This document shows positions 42,002-53,257 of a stretch of DNA of 64,000 nt, one piece after another. The stretch is from Dactylorhiza incarnata. Lineage: Eukaryota > Streptophyta > Magnoliopsida > Asparagales > Orchidaceae. The position numbers and the translations under genes are program-made. The stretch covers positions 5,890,001 through 5,954,000 of the forward strand of contig JAWHQI010000121.1 in assembly GCA_033032865.1 (NCBI GenBank), written 5' to 3'. Within the stretch, counting starts at the first letter, position 1; each line of letters starts with the position of its first letter. A model generated the notes under the pieces. The model saw only the letters and a list, made by a program, of their open reading frames with translations, did no database searches and had not been told where the DNA came from.

Positions 42002-43681
42002 TGGTGATTTGAATTGACTATCAACCCGAAGAGGCAAGTGTACCTATCGAATTGTAGTACCATGGTCGTATTTAAAACACGGGGCTGTCAAGTATTACTA
42101 CTCACGCTTCCAACTATTATCCTACCGTACGATTGGTGGGGTAATTTTGAGAATTTTTAAGACAAAACTAAAGCTGAAATTAAGACGATAAAACAGATTA
42201 AGAAAAATAGCATCTGATCAATGATTCACCATGAAAAGAGATGAGAAGGATAAAAATTTAGCTTTATAATTGCAAACCAAACTCGACCGTGACGGATCCG
42301 AAAATAAGAAGTAATCTCGCTAGAGCATTAAATCTCCTAACTTCTAGACGATTTGACCGAAATCTCTTTGCAAATCAAAAGGGTCTAAAGTTGCATTATT
42401 GAAATGATCCGCACTATTGGATTTGACTCCAATCCGAAGAATTTACGTCGTCCTATCTCTAGGATTGCGTGCAACTCCTTCCTTCTTTGAGTGATCTTTC
42501 AAATCAACGAGTCTCTCGACTTCTATGAAATGAGATCAAATAGCCTACTACCGCATACCGGAAATACGGAGTTGGCGCAAAAAATAATCAAAGAAGGATC
42601 GAGCCGAGTTTAACAAAAATAAAACTAAGACAAATAAAATTTTATCTCAAATCATGGATCCTCATGATCAAATGCTAACAGAAATTAGTTACGCATAATG
42701 GAAATTGAGACGAAGGTAGAAAAGAAAGCTTGCATTTTCATTGATTGATAAAAGAAGAGTATAATAATAAAAGTAAAATGACAATAATATTCTTAAGAAA
42801 AAGGAGTACAAAACATGGAGAACTAAAAGCTTGAACAAAAATTACAACTCTCTCTTGATCTCTTCCTTGCTCTCTTGCCAAAAGTTCTTCTTTTATGCAT
42901 GAGACATGGGCTCCTTTTATAGATGGAGGGGAAGGTTCTAGAGCATTGAAGAAGTGGGGGGAGACCAAGGGGTGGCCGACCATCATAGTGGAGAAGGGGG
43001 GTTGAATGTAATAAATGGAGGGAGAGAGGAGAAGAAAGAGAGTGGCCACTTCCAATGTATTCTTTTTAGGAGGAAATAAAGAGGAGAAGGGGGGAATGTA
43101 TGGGGAATGGAAGAGAAGAATTGGGAATAAATGAGAGAGAGGAGTGAGATTTCATTTAAGAAAAAAGAGGAGAGAGGAGAGAGGGGGATTCGGCCATGCA
43201 TGTGCCATGCAAGGGTGGCGGGCTGCATACTTGAGCTGCTCGGTTTTTTCACTTGAAGAAGGCTGCACCATGGAGAGGGGGGCTCGAGTTTGTGCTTGGG
43301 AGCTGCTCCAAATGAAGGGGCTGCACCATATGGAGGTTCGGGCTTGGACTTGTGGAGCTCGGGCTGCATTAAGGAGTCGGGCTGCACCATCCTACAACAA
43401 AACACAAAATTAGCTTTATTAGAAATTAAAAACAAAGTAACAACATAAAATTAGAACATTACATAAAATAATTAAATATAACAAACATTAGATAACCATC
43501 ATACAATAACAACATTATAAAACAAGAGAAATTAAAACATAAAAGACATGAAATAACAACATAAAAACATAAAATAACAACATAAAAACATAAAACACCT
43601 AAAATGCAAAGAAAATATAATTAAAACTAGAGAATTTTGAACTAAACTAACCTAAAAACGATGAATAAAAGCTAGTCATCA
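42002..43681 (-). repeat. T1 3' LTR (1680 bp)
   Basis: On minus it starts tgatgactagcttttattc at 43681 and ends aattcaaatcacca at 42002. A TATA box on minus is near 42915-42921. Upstream of it (43215-43395) are direct repeats of ggctgca/gggctgcacc rather than strict palindromes. Compared with the 5' LTR, changes are scattered, with two 1-bp indels. Confidence 0.9.
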
Positions 43682-43700
43682 AACTCCCCCATGCTTAAGA
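43682..43700 (-). other. T1 polypurine tract
   Basis: On minus cttaagcatgggggagtt, directly before the LTR start. Two further copies of agcatgggggag lie inside the interior (45198-45213 and 45344-45360). Confidence 0.85.
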
Positions 43701-45446
43701 GTTTGTTTGTCCCCAAGCAAAATAGAAATCAAAATGTAGGAGACAACACTACCCAATTTTTTTAGTTGTGAACCCCAAAAAAAAATTTAACTATCAAAAC
43801 CCATATGCTACCAATGAGTGCGGCTAGAAATCAATGTAGAGGAGAATAAAGAAAAGTTTAAAAACATTACTTGAGCATAAACCTAGATTGCAAATTTCCT
43901 ACTGACATAATAAAAAGGCATCCAAAAGTTTAAGCTAACAAACATAACAAGAGTAGCAATTCAACCAAAATAAGTGCATTGAGCAAGCAACAAGTTGCTG
44001 AGACTATGATTATTCTACAAAATACTCCAAGGTAATCTCCAAAGAAATCTATCAATGATGGTGTCCATAGGCTTGCCCGGTCACACCTCCACTACACAAG
44101 TACAATGTCATGGTTTAAAGATCAATAGGACTTTCACTAGGCATAAAGACTTGGCTTAGGTAAATGATAAAGATTTGGAAATCAAAGATAAACATGATGG
44201 CTAAAATATCGCACTAAACCAAGGGGAGAGTTTTAAATAAATAAAGCACACCAGAATGAGAAATGACAAGAAACGTAAGTCAAATTTCTCTCGTTCAAAT
44301 TTAAGAAACATACGGACATGAATATTTTTTTTTCTTTTTCATACTTGGCCAACAATAACTTTTCAATTAATTTTTGGAAAATAATTTTTCATGATTTTTT
44401 TTTCATTTTTTAACTCATTGCACATAAGTGTCCAAAATAGGCTTGAAATAATTTCCTTCTCATTTTCCAAAATAACAACCCAACACAAAATAAAACTCAA
44501 TAGTTTAGTGTGATAATAGGAAGGGTATTTGGCTTTGGTGAAAAAAATGAGAGGTGGAGCTAACAAAGAAAATAATAGAAAGGCCCAAAATTGTTTTAGC
44601 AAGGTAAATGTTTTAGGTGGGCAAAAAGGCACAAACTATCCAAAAGATGGCCTAAATCATTTCTAAAAACCATGACAAACTTATGCAAATGCTTCGAGGA
44701 TCGCTAGAGGCAAGTTCTAGCCACCAAGAAAGACTACAATGCGAGTGAGTGTCTAATAATATCATCTAACAAGCATATGCACGCAACTACACTTAGATTA
44801 GAAGAAAAACTACAACATCATTATGATGATAAAATAAAATTATGATGCCAAAAGTTATGAAAGAGAAAACGCAAAACTAATGTATGCAAAAGTAATATAG
44901 TTGAACTAAACCCTATCCTAACATACTATGAAAGATTAAAGATACTACATGAGCCTACGCAACACTCAAAGAAACATACTAAAGGAATGATATAAAATAA
45001 TTTTTGATAGCTTTCTCATTTTGTGTTTTTTTTTTGATTTTTTTGTCGTTTTTTAATTTTTTTTAATTTTTTTTTTGTTTTTGAATTTTCTAGTTTTTTG
45101 GATTTTTTGATAAACCATAAAGAAAAAGTAGAAAAACTACCAGTTTTTTTTGGGGATTTTTTTTATATAGAAAAGAGAAAAAGAGAACAATGAAACCCTC
45201 CCCCATGCTTAAGTTTTTCATTGCCCTCAATGAAAAAGAAAACGAGAAGGGGGAAGAGAAAGAGAATAGCGAAAGGCAGGAAATGAAAGAAATAATAAAA
45301 ACAACAGGACTTCCTCGGGTTTGTGAGGCCGAATGCGGATGTCGCTCCCCCATGCTTGCACTTTAGTTACTTGATCATCAGCAGGTATGATTTGATCCTT
45401 CTTGAAATCAGCAACGTTGGAGCGGCGATCACGAACTTGCAATTGA
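43701..45446 (-). other. T1 3' non-coding interior
   Basis: No gene. On minus, box 1 (ctttcttggtggctagaac followed by ttgcctctagcgatcctcg) is at 44688-44734 and box 2 (gtgaccgggcaagcctatgg) at 44046-44092, both clearly related to those of families A and G. T-rich plus-strand text fills 45000-45180. Two internal polypurine-like motifs are noted above. G2 is inserted at GTGGC (45447-45451). Confidence 0.75.
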
Positions 45447-45451
45447 GTGGC

Positions 45452-46264
45452 TGACAGTCTCTCCACGTGCTTCCGTCGTCTTCTACCTCAGGATTGCTAT
45501 TCTTCTCACCGGACAGAAATGGAGACAGCTTTCTTAAGTGCTTGCGGATGGCAGAGAATGCTTCCGGACGATGGAGGAGTGCTCAGGATGGCCGGAGACG
45601 ACTTCCCCTTGCGGAGAAGATGAGGTGGAGGTGGCTGGAAGTGGAAAACGGCGGCGCACGGACTGGAAATCGCGCTCCCGGAGGCAGGATTATCCCTAAT
45701 TTGCGGAACAGGTCATTATATAGGCGCTGGCGAAAATACTATGCACGGTCATTGGCGCACGACCAGTGATCGTGCGCGCTGGAGTTCTGTGATCGTGCGC
45801 CTGCCTGGGCGGAGCCTGCAATGTAAGAAATTTATAAAATAACATGTTCGCACGACCAGTGGCCCACGACCAGTGGTCGTGCGCACTATCGTATGTGGTC
45901 GTGTGCACTGGTCGAGATAGAACTCATAAAATGGGGGTTAAGTGCGCACGATCAGCGGCGCACGACCACTGGTCGTGCGCCATAGAACCAGTGATCGTGC
46001 GCAGTGTTCCTGTACAGAATTGTACCGGGAACACCTGCACGACTCCTGTTCCTACAGAAATGCTAATCAGGCCACTGAAAGTGGCACTCAACAATACGAT
46101 AGGACTATCAAAAGAAAATAAACATAAAACACACCAAATGAGGCCAAGAAGTGCACCTAGCATAAAATGACAAATATGAGCTAAAATAAGGCTAAAGTGC
46201 AGTGGAATGACTAGATAAACGACCTAGATGAGTCCATATATGTGTATATGATCAGGACTCATCA
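45452..46264 (-). repeat. G2 3' LTR with about 624-bp internal deletion
   Basis: The upstream 807 bp match the 5' LTR (51136-51943), including array 45742-46002 and TATA near 45713-45721. The remaining 630 bp of the 5' LTR are reduced to the six bases tgacag, of which the first three fit the LTR end. The flanking GTGGC is retained, so the loss is inside the LTR. Confidence 0.85.
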
Positions 46265-48207
46265 CACCCCCAGACTTACCTATTTGCGCGTCCCGAGCAA
46301 AAGAATTCGGCGGAGTGTGAAAATGGTAGTTAACAAAGAAAACTACACAAAAGAGTACGGTGCGAAGTAACAAAAGCATGCTAATAAAAATTTAGTAAAA
46401 AAGAGATTCTAACTATGCTAACTAATTTACAAAAGTATTAGAGCGTAAATAAAGATTTATTAATACTCAGTTGGTGAATTGTGAAGAACTTGAACGATAA
46501 TGCCCGGTGTGAAAGTAACAAGCCACTAAGGAGGGTGTTGCACAAGATCGGGGTTCAGGAATAACTCCGCTGAAATCCATCAACGTCGTGAACCATAAGC
46601 TTGCCCAGTCACACTCTCTCCACGACGCTAGCAAACTCACGAGATAAATCAATAGGACTTTAGGATTATATTGGAGCTTAGGTTGCGGTATGATATTCAA
46701 GGATAAAAACGAAGGCTACGCAACCAAGTTGAGTCAACGGTACGCTGCACCAAACAAAGCCAAGAACAAAGCTTGTGTGACACACCCCCAGACTCATTAA
46801 GAAAACTTGGTGTGCACACGGCCTACTTCACAAATACCAACATATTTTCTATTACACTCAGAAGGATTTCTTTTCAATGCAATTTTTTTTCCAGATTTTC
46901 ATTTCAATATCATATTTTTCTTCTTTTTCTTATCCTCCGGTTGGTTCATAATCAGCAAATAAAACCTATTTCTCCTTCACATCACACAGATTCCAAACAT
47001 CACACCAAATCAAGAACAGGAGTGCAGTTAAACAATTATTTGGTTGCGAAAGTAGGATAAGCCTCAGGATTTGGTGAATGGAGGAGGAGCTGAAACAAAG
47101 AAGTGGTAGGCACAAATGTTGGCTTGCAAAGGTACGCGAATAGGACAGGGAAAAACAAGGCTCAAACTAGCCAAAAGGTGGCCTACATCACATTTAACTC
47201 AAAGAATCGCTCGCACCCATGCTTCAAGAGTCGTTTGGGGCAAGTTCTTAGCCCACGAAAAAGGTAAACCTTCCTCCCGACTCGAGCAACACACAACTAG
47301 TGCTCGTATACATACAACACCGGGTTATCACCAATTTCGTTCACATTCACCATTTGAGTATAACAAATCTAAAACTACGCAAAAATACTAATCATAAATT
47401 AAACGCATAGAGATAATCTAGTTTTACTCAAATTCTACTATAGCATGCGGATGTGACTAGAACACTACAAGAGTCAACATCGCACTCCAAATAGTAATTC
47501 CTAAGCTAACACCCTAATTCACATTCCAAACCAAAATAGTTTATTTGGAAACGTAACAATTAGGCAAGCGCGCGCTTATGTGGGTGAAGTGGTGTATGAA
47601 GCATGGAATAATGATGATGACAATGAAAAATTTAAACAAACTTCTAGCATGCGGTGCAACTCGTGCGCATAGTGGATAACAATGTGCTTTCCCCCAGACT
47701 TAATCTAAACATTACATCACAAAAACTGAAAGCTAGGAGGGAGAAGTGTTACCCAATGCTCAGAATTGAGCATACCAGACGATTGGCGTTAATTTCATGA
47801 GCAATCCGCAGCATCCGCCAATGACAAAGAATCAAAGCACACCTGCAAGCAACACACTAAAAGCAGCAAAATATATAGAAACTGAACTAAAACACGTTAG
47901 AAAAACAGAAATCAGCAAATCTGGGTTGTCTCCCAGCAGCGCTTTTATTTTATGCCCTTAAGCTGGACCAAATACCTGTATTATAATTGTTTATAGAGTG
48001 CAGAAATTAAATAAAAGTGCATAAAAAGAGAGTTTCACAGACTAAGAAATAAAAATCAGCTGTAGGCGCTTTTATGGTGCCCGTCTCCCGTAGCGTGCAG
48101 GCGGGAGGTGAAGGCTTTAGGGCCAACACTGGTGTCACCAGTGTTCCCCTAACCTCCGCCCTCTTGCCACGGAGAGCGGCTGAGCGCGCATCACGCAAAC
48201 GCTTCTC
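46265..48207 (-). other. G2 3' non-coding interior
   Basis: 1.9 kb without a gene of its own. Polypurine-like motifs on minus lie at 46265-46280 (functional), about 46783-46797 and 47691-47706. Box 2 is at 46566-46625 and box 1 at 47219-47262. The hairpin around gggttgtctcccag is at about 47924. The stretch 48007-48198 is the homologue of the G1 C-terminal tail, cut off here by the stop at 48208. Confidence 0.78.
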
Positions 48208-50391
48208 TTATTTAAGTTTAGCAACAGTCGGAGACTGCCAACGTTGAACGTTTTCAGATTCTTCCATCTTAGTAGTGGGTGGCGTCACTTCCATCGCCGT
48301 AGTGACGACCGGATCAGCCCAAGAGATAGAACGCTTAAATTGTTTATTACATGATTCAATGCAAGAAAATAATGGGATGTCGTCCCGAGTCAAGTTCAGC
48401 TCAATATGTTTAGGACTGCTGTCCTCCTCCCTCTTGGAATCATAGTCTCTCCGAAAATCCACTTTTTCCTCTCTGCTTGACTGGTACTCTTCCTTTTCTT
48501 CTTCAGATGATCCATTATCTTTCTTATCCCCTGCACAACTCAGTGATTCATCAAAAATAAAAGGAGGGGGGCAAATGGATGTTTCAGTTATAGCTTTGGG
48601 GCAAGTGGGCAACGATACCTTATTAGGTAGGAGGACACATCCCGCAGAAAAGTCAAGAGTGGCACCGCTCTCTTTCAAGAACGGTACACCCAAGATAGGG
48701 ATGAAGTGATTCTCCCGGGGTCCTAGCACTTGAAAATCAGCAACCACCCCTGTCCCCTCAACAATAACTTCTACATTTTTAACTTCCCCTTCTGATTGTA
48801 TGACGGTACCGTTTGCGAGCACAAGAGATTTCCGGTCCTCCGTGTTAATTTCAAGTTGCAATTTATCAACGTCTTGCAAAGCAATGACGTTGCGGGAGGA
48901 GCCAGAATAACACAAAGCCTTAGTTTCAATTTTATTAATGGAACAGGAGATTACTAACTCACGCGGATGACCCACTTTCGCATCGCCGAGACTCTTCCCT
49001 TGGTCTATTGGGTTTTTTTCGGTATTACTAGGAAGAGTCCCATGCGACCGCTCGGTTAGCACTTGGGCTAATTGGCCCAGCTGCGTTTCCAAGTTCCACA
49101 TGGACGCGGTTTGGTTAACCATGTTTGAGTTAGCCGCTTGCATACATTTTTCCATCATCTCCTCCAAGTTACTCTTTTTGGGAGCTGGGGGGCCTTGGTT
49201 ATATTTCGGATGAGGTGGCCTTGGTTGGCTCTCGGAGGCGTAGGCATCATTTTGATGCTGCCCCGGTGCCCATCGTTGGCCAGATGCGTTGGGGTTCCAA
49301 GAGAAGTTTGGGTGACTTCTCACTCCCGAATGATATGTGTTATTAAACGGCACCACCTTAGATTTATTACCAACAAAATTAACAGATTCGTTTAAAGAAA
49401 AGTGTGATAAGTCGCCTGATAGATCATTGCCCGAGCATTCATACGCGTGGTGTCTGCCGCCTCCACATCCTTCACACGTAATAACAGCAGCCGGTGCGAA
49501 TGTAGGCGGAAGTGAGTCGACCACGAAGAGACCACGGGCGCTTCTTGGTGCGTTTCTGCCGGCAGTCCAAAATGTGCTGTGGGAGGCGGTGTCTCGCAGG
49601 ATTCGAAGAGCCTCCTCTGGAGTATGGTTCATTAGAGTACCACCCGCAGCAGCATCAATCATTGCCCGGTAGTTGGGCTCGATCGCAAAGTAGAATGTCT
49701 CTACCACGTTCCAGGTTTCGAGCTCGTGGCTCGGACAGCGGCGGAGAAGATCATTAAGGCGCTCCCACGCCTCGGCAAGGGTCTCTAGGTCAGCTTGGCG
49801 AAAGGTGGCGATCTCCCGCCGCAGGCTCACAATTTTATCAACAGGGTGGAATTTGGCCAGGAACTTGGATGCGAGAGCATCCCAAGTCGCAGCGGTCCCA
49901 ATAGGAATAGAATGGAGCCACACTTTGGCCTTGTCGCGAAGTGAGAATGGGAACAGTCGCAGCTTGACTGTATCGTCAGGAATCCCAGCGTAGCGGAAAG
50001 TTCCGCAGATATCGGAAAACTCTGCCAGGTGCAGGTGCGGATCTTCACTGGCCATCCCGGAGAACTGAGCATTATTTCGGATGATGTTCAAGATCGTAGG
50101 TTTGATCTCAAACTGTTTGTTCATAATGTTGGGACCGAACCCAGGATACACACTCCCAGCTGTCAGAGTGGTATAATCTCTCATCGTTCGGGGTCGAGGC
50201 CTAACTACCTCTTGCTCATCTCCAGGATGCTGCTGCTCCATGTTGGGTACTCTTGGTTCAACATCATCTGGGTCTATGTTGTCACCCATTGCCGCCTGTA
50301 CGGCTGCTGCGCGCCTTCGTGCGCGAGCGGTCCGTTCGATCTCGGGATCAAAGGGTAGAATTTCCCCCGCGGCTTGTCTCTGCATGCACAA
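48208..50391 (-). CDS. G2 Gag-protease protein, 727 residues, active site altered
   Basis: Open from ATG 50391 (MCMQRQ; a second Met two codons on aligns with the G1 start). Ty3/gypsy Gag core is at about residues 100-260, the CCHC knuckle CEGCGGGRHHAYEC at about 304-317, then a Pro/Asn-rich linker. The retropepsin motif reads LCYSGSSRNVIA: the catalytic Asp is replaced by Tyr495 (codon at 48907-48909), where G1 has Asp. The downstream protease core ILGVPFLKESG is kept. The ORF ends with an acidic tail and stops about 55 codons earlier than G1. Gag could still form particles; protease activity would need to come from another copy. No RT or integrase follows. Confidence 0.88.
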   Translation of the reverse strand: MCMQRQAAGEILPFDPEIERTARARRRAAAVQAAMGDNIDPDDVEPRVPNMEQQHPGDEQEVVRPRPRTMRDYTTLTAGSVYPGFGPNIMNKQFEIKPTILNIIRNNAQFSGMASEDPHLHLAEFSDICGTFRYAGIPDDTVKLRLFPFSLRDKAKVWLHSIPIGTAATWDALASKFLAKFHPVDKIVSLRREIATFRQADLETLAEAWERLNDLLRRCPSHELETWNVVETFYFAIEPNYRAMIDAAAGGTLMNHTPEEALRILRDTASHSTFWTAGRNAPRSARGLFVVDSLPPTFAPAAVITCEGCGGGRHHAYECSGNDLSGDLSHFSLNESVNFVGNKSKVVPFNNTYHSGVRSHPNFSWNPNASGQRWAPGQHQNDAYASESQPRPPHPKYNQGPPAPKKSNLEEMMEKCMQAANSNMVNQTASMWNLETQLGQLAQVLTERSHGTLPSNTEKNPIDQGKSLGDAKVGHPRELVISCSINKIETKALCYSGSSRNVIALQDVDKLQLEINTEDRKSLVLANGTVIQSEGEVKNVEVIVEGTGVVADFQVLGPRENHFIPILGVPFLKESGATLDFSAGCVLLPNKVSLPTCPKAITETSICPPPFIFDESLSCAGDKKDNGSSEEEKEEYQSSREEKVDFRRDYDSKREEDSSPKHIELNLTRDDIPLFSCIESCNKQFKRSISWADPVVTTAMEVTPPTTKMEESENVQRWQSPTVAKLK

Positions 50392-50481
50392 TCACAACCA
50401 AAAGAAAACAAAACAAAGAAAATCAAAAACAACTGATCTTGTAACAAAAGTTCACACTCAAGACGTTACACGCCTGAACAT

Positions 50482-50499
50482 TCCCCGGCAATGGCACCA
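50482..50499 (-). other. G2 primer binding site
   Basis: On minus tggtgccattgccgggga, two mismatches from the tRNA-Asp complement of E3. It lies 6 bases inside the LTR. Confidence 0.85.
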
Positions 50500-50505
50500 A
50501 AAACT

Positions 50506-51943
50506 TGATGCGATGTTCGGCAAGTGCATCGGTCGCTGTCAAGTAATAAATGTTGGGAATAGAATCCCCGAGTGTCAGTATCTTGAGGACTGTAGGTTGG
50601 GTGAACGAATCGCGTTGTGTGACAATTGTTACACAAGTGGGAGCAAACACAAAAAGGGGGGTTTTGATTTGGTTTCCTACTGTTAACAACAATAAAAGAA
50701 GTGCGGGTCGAAATCACCGCTTCGCAGGGCGAGATGGGTGCAACGTCCGCGATGCCGAGCTTTGTGATGCGGATGGACGGTGCGCATGCGAATGAAGTGA
50801 TCACTAGTGCGGAGAGTGAGGGTCTCAAACACCTCTTCACAAATCTCCGCTAGCTCTTGCTAACGCTAATCGAACACGATGAGTGTGTGAGTGAGTGAGT
50901 GGAGGTGAAACGAATCACAAGCAAATGTTGATGAACAGAGAAGAAACAAACATTGCATTTAAACTAAACATCATCATATTCAAGTTTAAATGGTTCAAAG
51001 AAATACAACAAAGGGGAGAAGAAGAAGATAACCAATGGACGAAGACTAGCGGCCGTTCATGGCCGGAATGGTAGTTTCTCAAGCTACCTCCAGACTCGGG
51101 CGGACTGTGCTTCCGGCGTCGAGAGACTGTCACGATCTCTCCACGTGCTTCCGTCGTCTTCTACCTCAGGATTGCTATTCTTCTCACCGGACAGAAATGG
51201 AGGCAGCTTGCTTAAGTGCTTGCGGATGGCAGAGAATGCTTCCGGACGATGGAGGAGTGCTCAGGATGGCCAGAGACGACTTCCCCTTGCGGAGAAGATG
51301 AGGTGGAGGTGGCTGGAAGTGGAAAACGGCGACGTACAGACTGGAAATCTCGCTCCCAGAGGCAGGATTATCCCTAATTTGCGGAACAGGTCATTATATA
51401 GGCGCTGGCGAAAATACTGCGCACGGTCATTGGCGCACAACCAGTGGTCGTGCGCGCTGGAGTTCTGTGATTGTGCGCCTGCTTGGGCGGATCCTGCAAT
51501 GTAAGAAATTTATAAAATAACATGTTTGCACGACCAGTGGCGCACGACCAGTGGTCGTGCGCACTATCGTTAGTGGCCGTGCGCACTGGTCGAGACAGAA
51601 CTCATAAAATGCGGGTTAAGTGCGCACGATCAGCGGCGCACGACTACTGGTCGTGCGCCATAGAACCAGTGATCGTGCGCAATGTTCCTATACAGAATTG
51701 TACCGGAAAAAACCTGCACGACTCCTGTTCCTACAGAAATGCTAATCAGGCCACTGAAAGTGGCACTCAACAATACGATAGGACTATCAAAAGAGAATAA
51801 ACATAAAACACACCAAATGAGGCCAAGAAGTGCACCTAGCATAAAATGACAAATATCAGCTAAAATAAGGCTAAAGTGCAGTGGAATGACTAGATAAACG
51901 GCCCAGATGAGTCCATATATGTGTATATGATCAGGACTCATCA
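50506..51943 (-). repeat. G2 5' LTR (1438 bp)
   Basis: On minus it starts tgatgagtcctgatcata and ends cgaacatcgcatca. Array of the gcgcacgaccac type at 51419-51680, TATA on minus at about 51394-51402. The hairpin cgttagcaagagctagc lies around 50850. Confidence 0.9.
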
Positions 51944-51948
51944 GTGGC

Positions 51949-53257
51949 CACCGGGAGGGATAACAAAAATACAAAGAAAATAGGAAGAGGAGGGCCCGTG
52001 GGCAAACTCCCCAAATTGTTCTTAAATTATTACAAAGTTTGAATAATAAAAAGTCCAAAATAAGTCCAAGAAGTTCAACATAAACAAGAAAAAAAGAAAG
52101 TTTCACATAGACATAAGCATTTAGAGGTAAAGATAAGTTGTTCTTGATCAGATGATATCGCATCATTAGAAAAGTAAATCTTTAGTCTATGACCATTGAC
52201 TTTGAAATCACCCTTATCCGGGTGCGAAAGTAACACAGTTCCGTACGGAAAAACCTCTTTGACCATAAATGGTCCAGACCATCGAGACTTAAATTTGCCG
52301 GGAAAAAGACGTAAACGTGAATTGAAGAGAACTTGATCGCCTGGTTTAAACGTTTTAGGGTGGCGTAAATTCTTATTGTGATAACATTTCGTACGTTCTT
52401 TATAAAGCTTATTATTTTCATAAGAAAACGCTTGCCACTCGTCGAGTTCATTCAATTGATTTTTTCTACGCTCGCCGACTGAGTGCGGATCAAAATCAAA
52501 AAATTTCAGTGCCCAATACGCGCGGTGTTCTACTTCTACCGAGAGATGACACGATTTTCCATAGACCAATCGGAAGGGAGTACAACCGATAGCGTCTTGT
52601 ACGCTGTACGATAGGCCCAATGAGCATCGTCTAATTTTAAGGACCAATCTTTACGAGAGGTAGAAACGGTTTTTTCTAAAATTCTTTTGAGTTCCCAATT
52701 GATTACCTCGACCTGACCGTTAGTTTGGGGGTGATAAGCGGTGGAAAGTTTATGCATAACGCCATATTTAGTTAAAACTTTAGTTAGTTGGGTGCTGCAA
52801 AAATGACTTCCCCTATCACTAACGATCGCTCGAGGGAAACCAAAACGAGAAAATAATTTTTTCAAAAAGGAAATCACAACGCTGGCATCATTACTTGGAA
52901 GAGATTGGGCCTCTGCCCAACGAGAAACATAGTATACCGCAACTAAAATATATTTATTACCTAAACTTGAAGGAAACGGGCCTACAAAGTCGATGCCCCA
53001 TAAATCAAAAACCTCACATTCAAGAAAATAGTTTTGTTCCATTTCATTTTTATTAGAGATGTTTCCGGTCCTTTGGCATCGATCACACCCGCTCACAAAG
53101 ATTTGAGCATCTTTGAATATGCTTGGCCAATTAAAGCCAGCACTAAGCACTTTGTGGGCGGTGCGGTTTGCTTGATAATGCCCGCCAATTGGACCTTCAT
53201 GAACATGCTTTAAAATTTTAAAACCTTCTTCCCGGGAAACACATCTTCTTACCACCT
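51949..53257 (-). pseudogene. T1 integrase remnant
   Basis: From 53257 the minus strand gives [11 protein letters not shown], an HHCC zinc-binding region ending CDRCQRTG, then the catalytic core with [17 protein letters not shown] and [10 protein letters not shown] carrying the third acidic residue. A frameshift near 52605 breaks the frame before [12 protein letters not shown], the Athila-type C-terminal part (RLRLFPGKFKSRWSGPF), which runs to about 52110. Below 52075 there is short non-coding sequence up to G2. Integrase would insert cDNA of T1 and possibly of A and G. Confidence 0.87.
53088..53257. repeat. 170-bp duplication, copy 1 (integrase N-terminal region)
   Basis: Begins cccgctcacaaagatttg and ends cttaccacct. 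No difference was found by eye from the copy at 55512-55681. It encodes the start of the integrase on minus. Confidence 0.9.

Larger units (their letters stand above)
45452..51943 (-). mobile_element. G2, non-autonomous gag-protease LTR retrotransposon
   Basis: Target duplication GTGGC (45447-45451, 51944-51948), 5' LTR 50506-51943, gag-protease ORF 48208-50391, 3' non-coding interior, and a shortened 3' LTR 45452-46264. Same family as G1, inserted in T1 between integrase and the 3' region. It has no pol. The ORF is open but the protease active site is altered. Confidence 0.92.
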
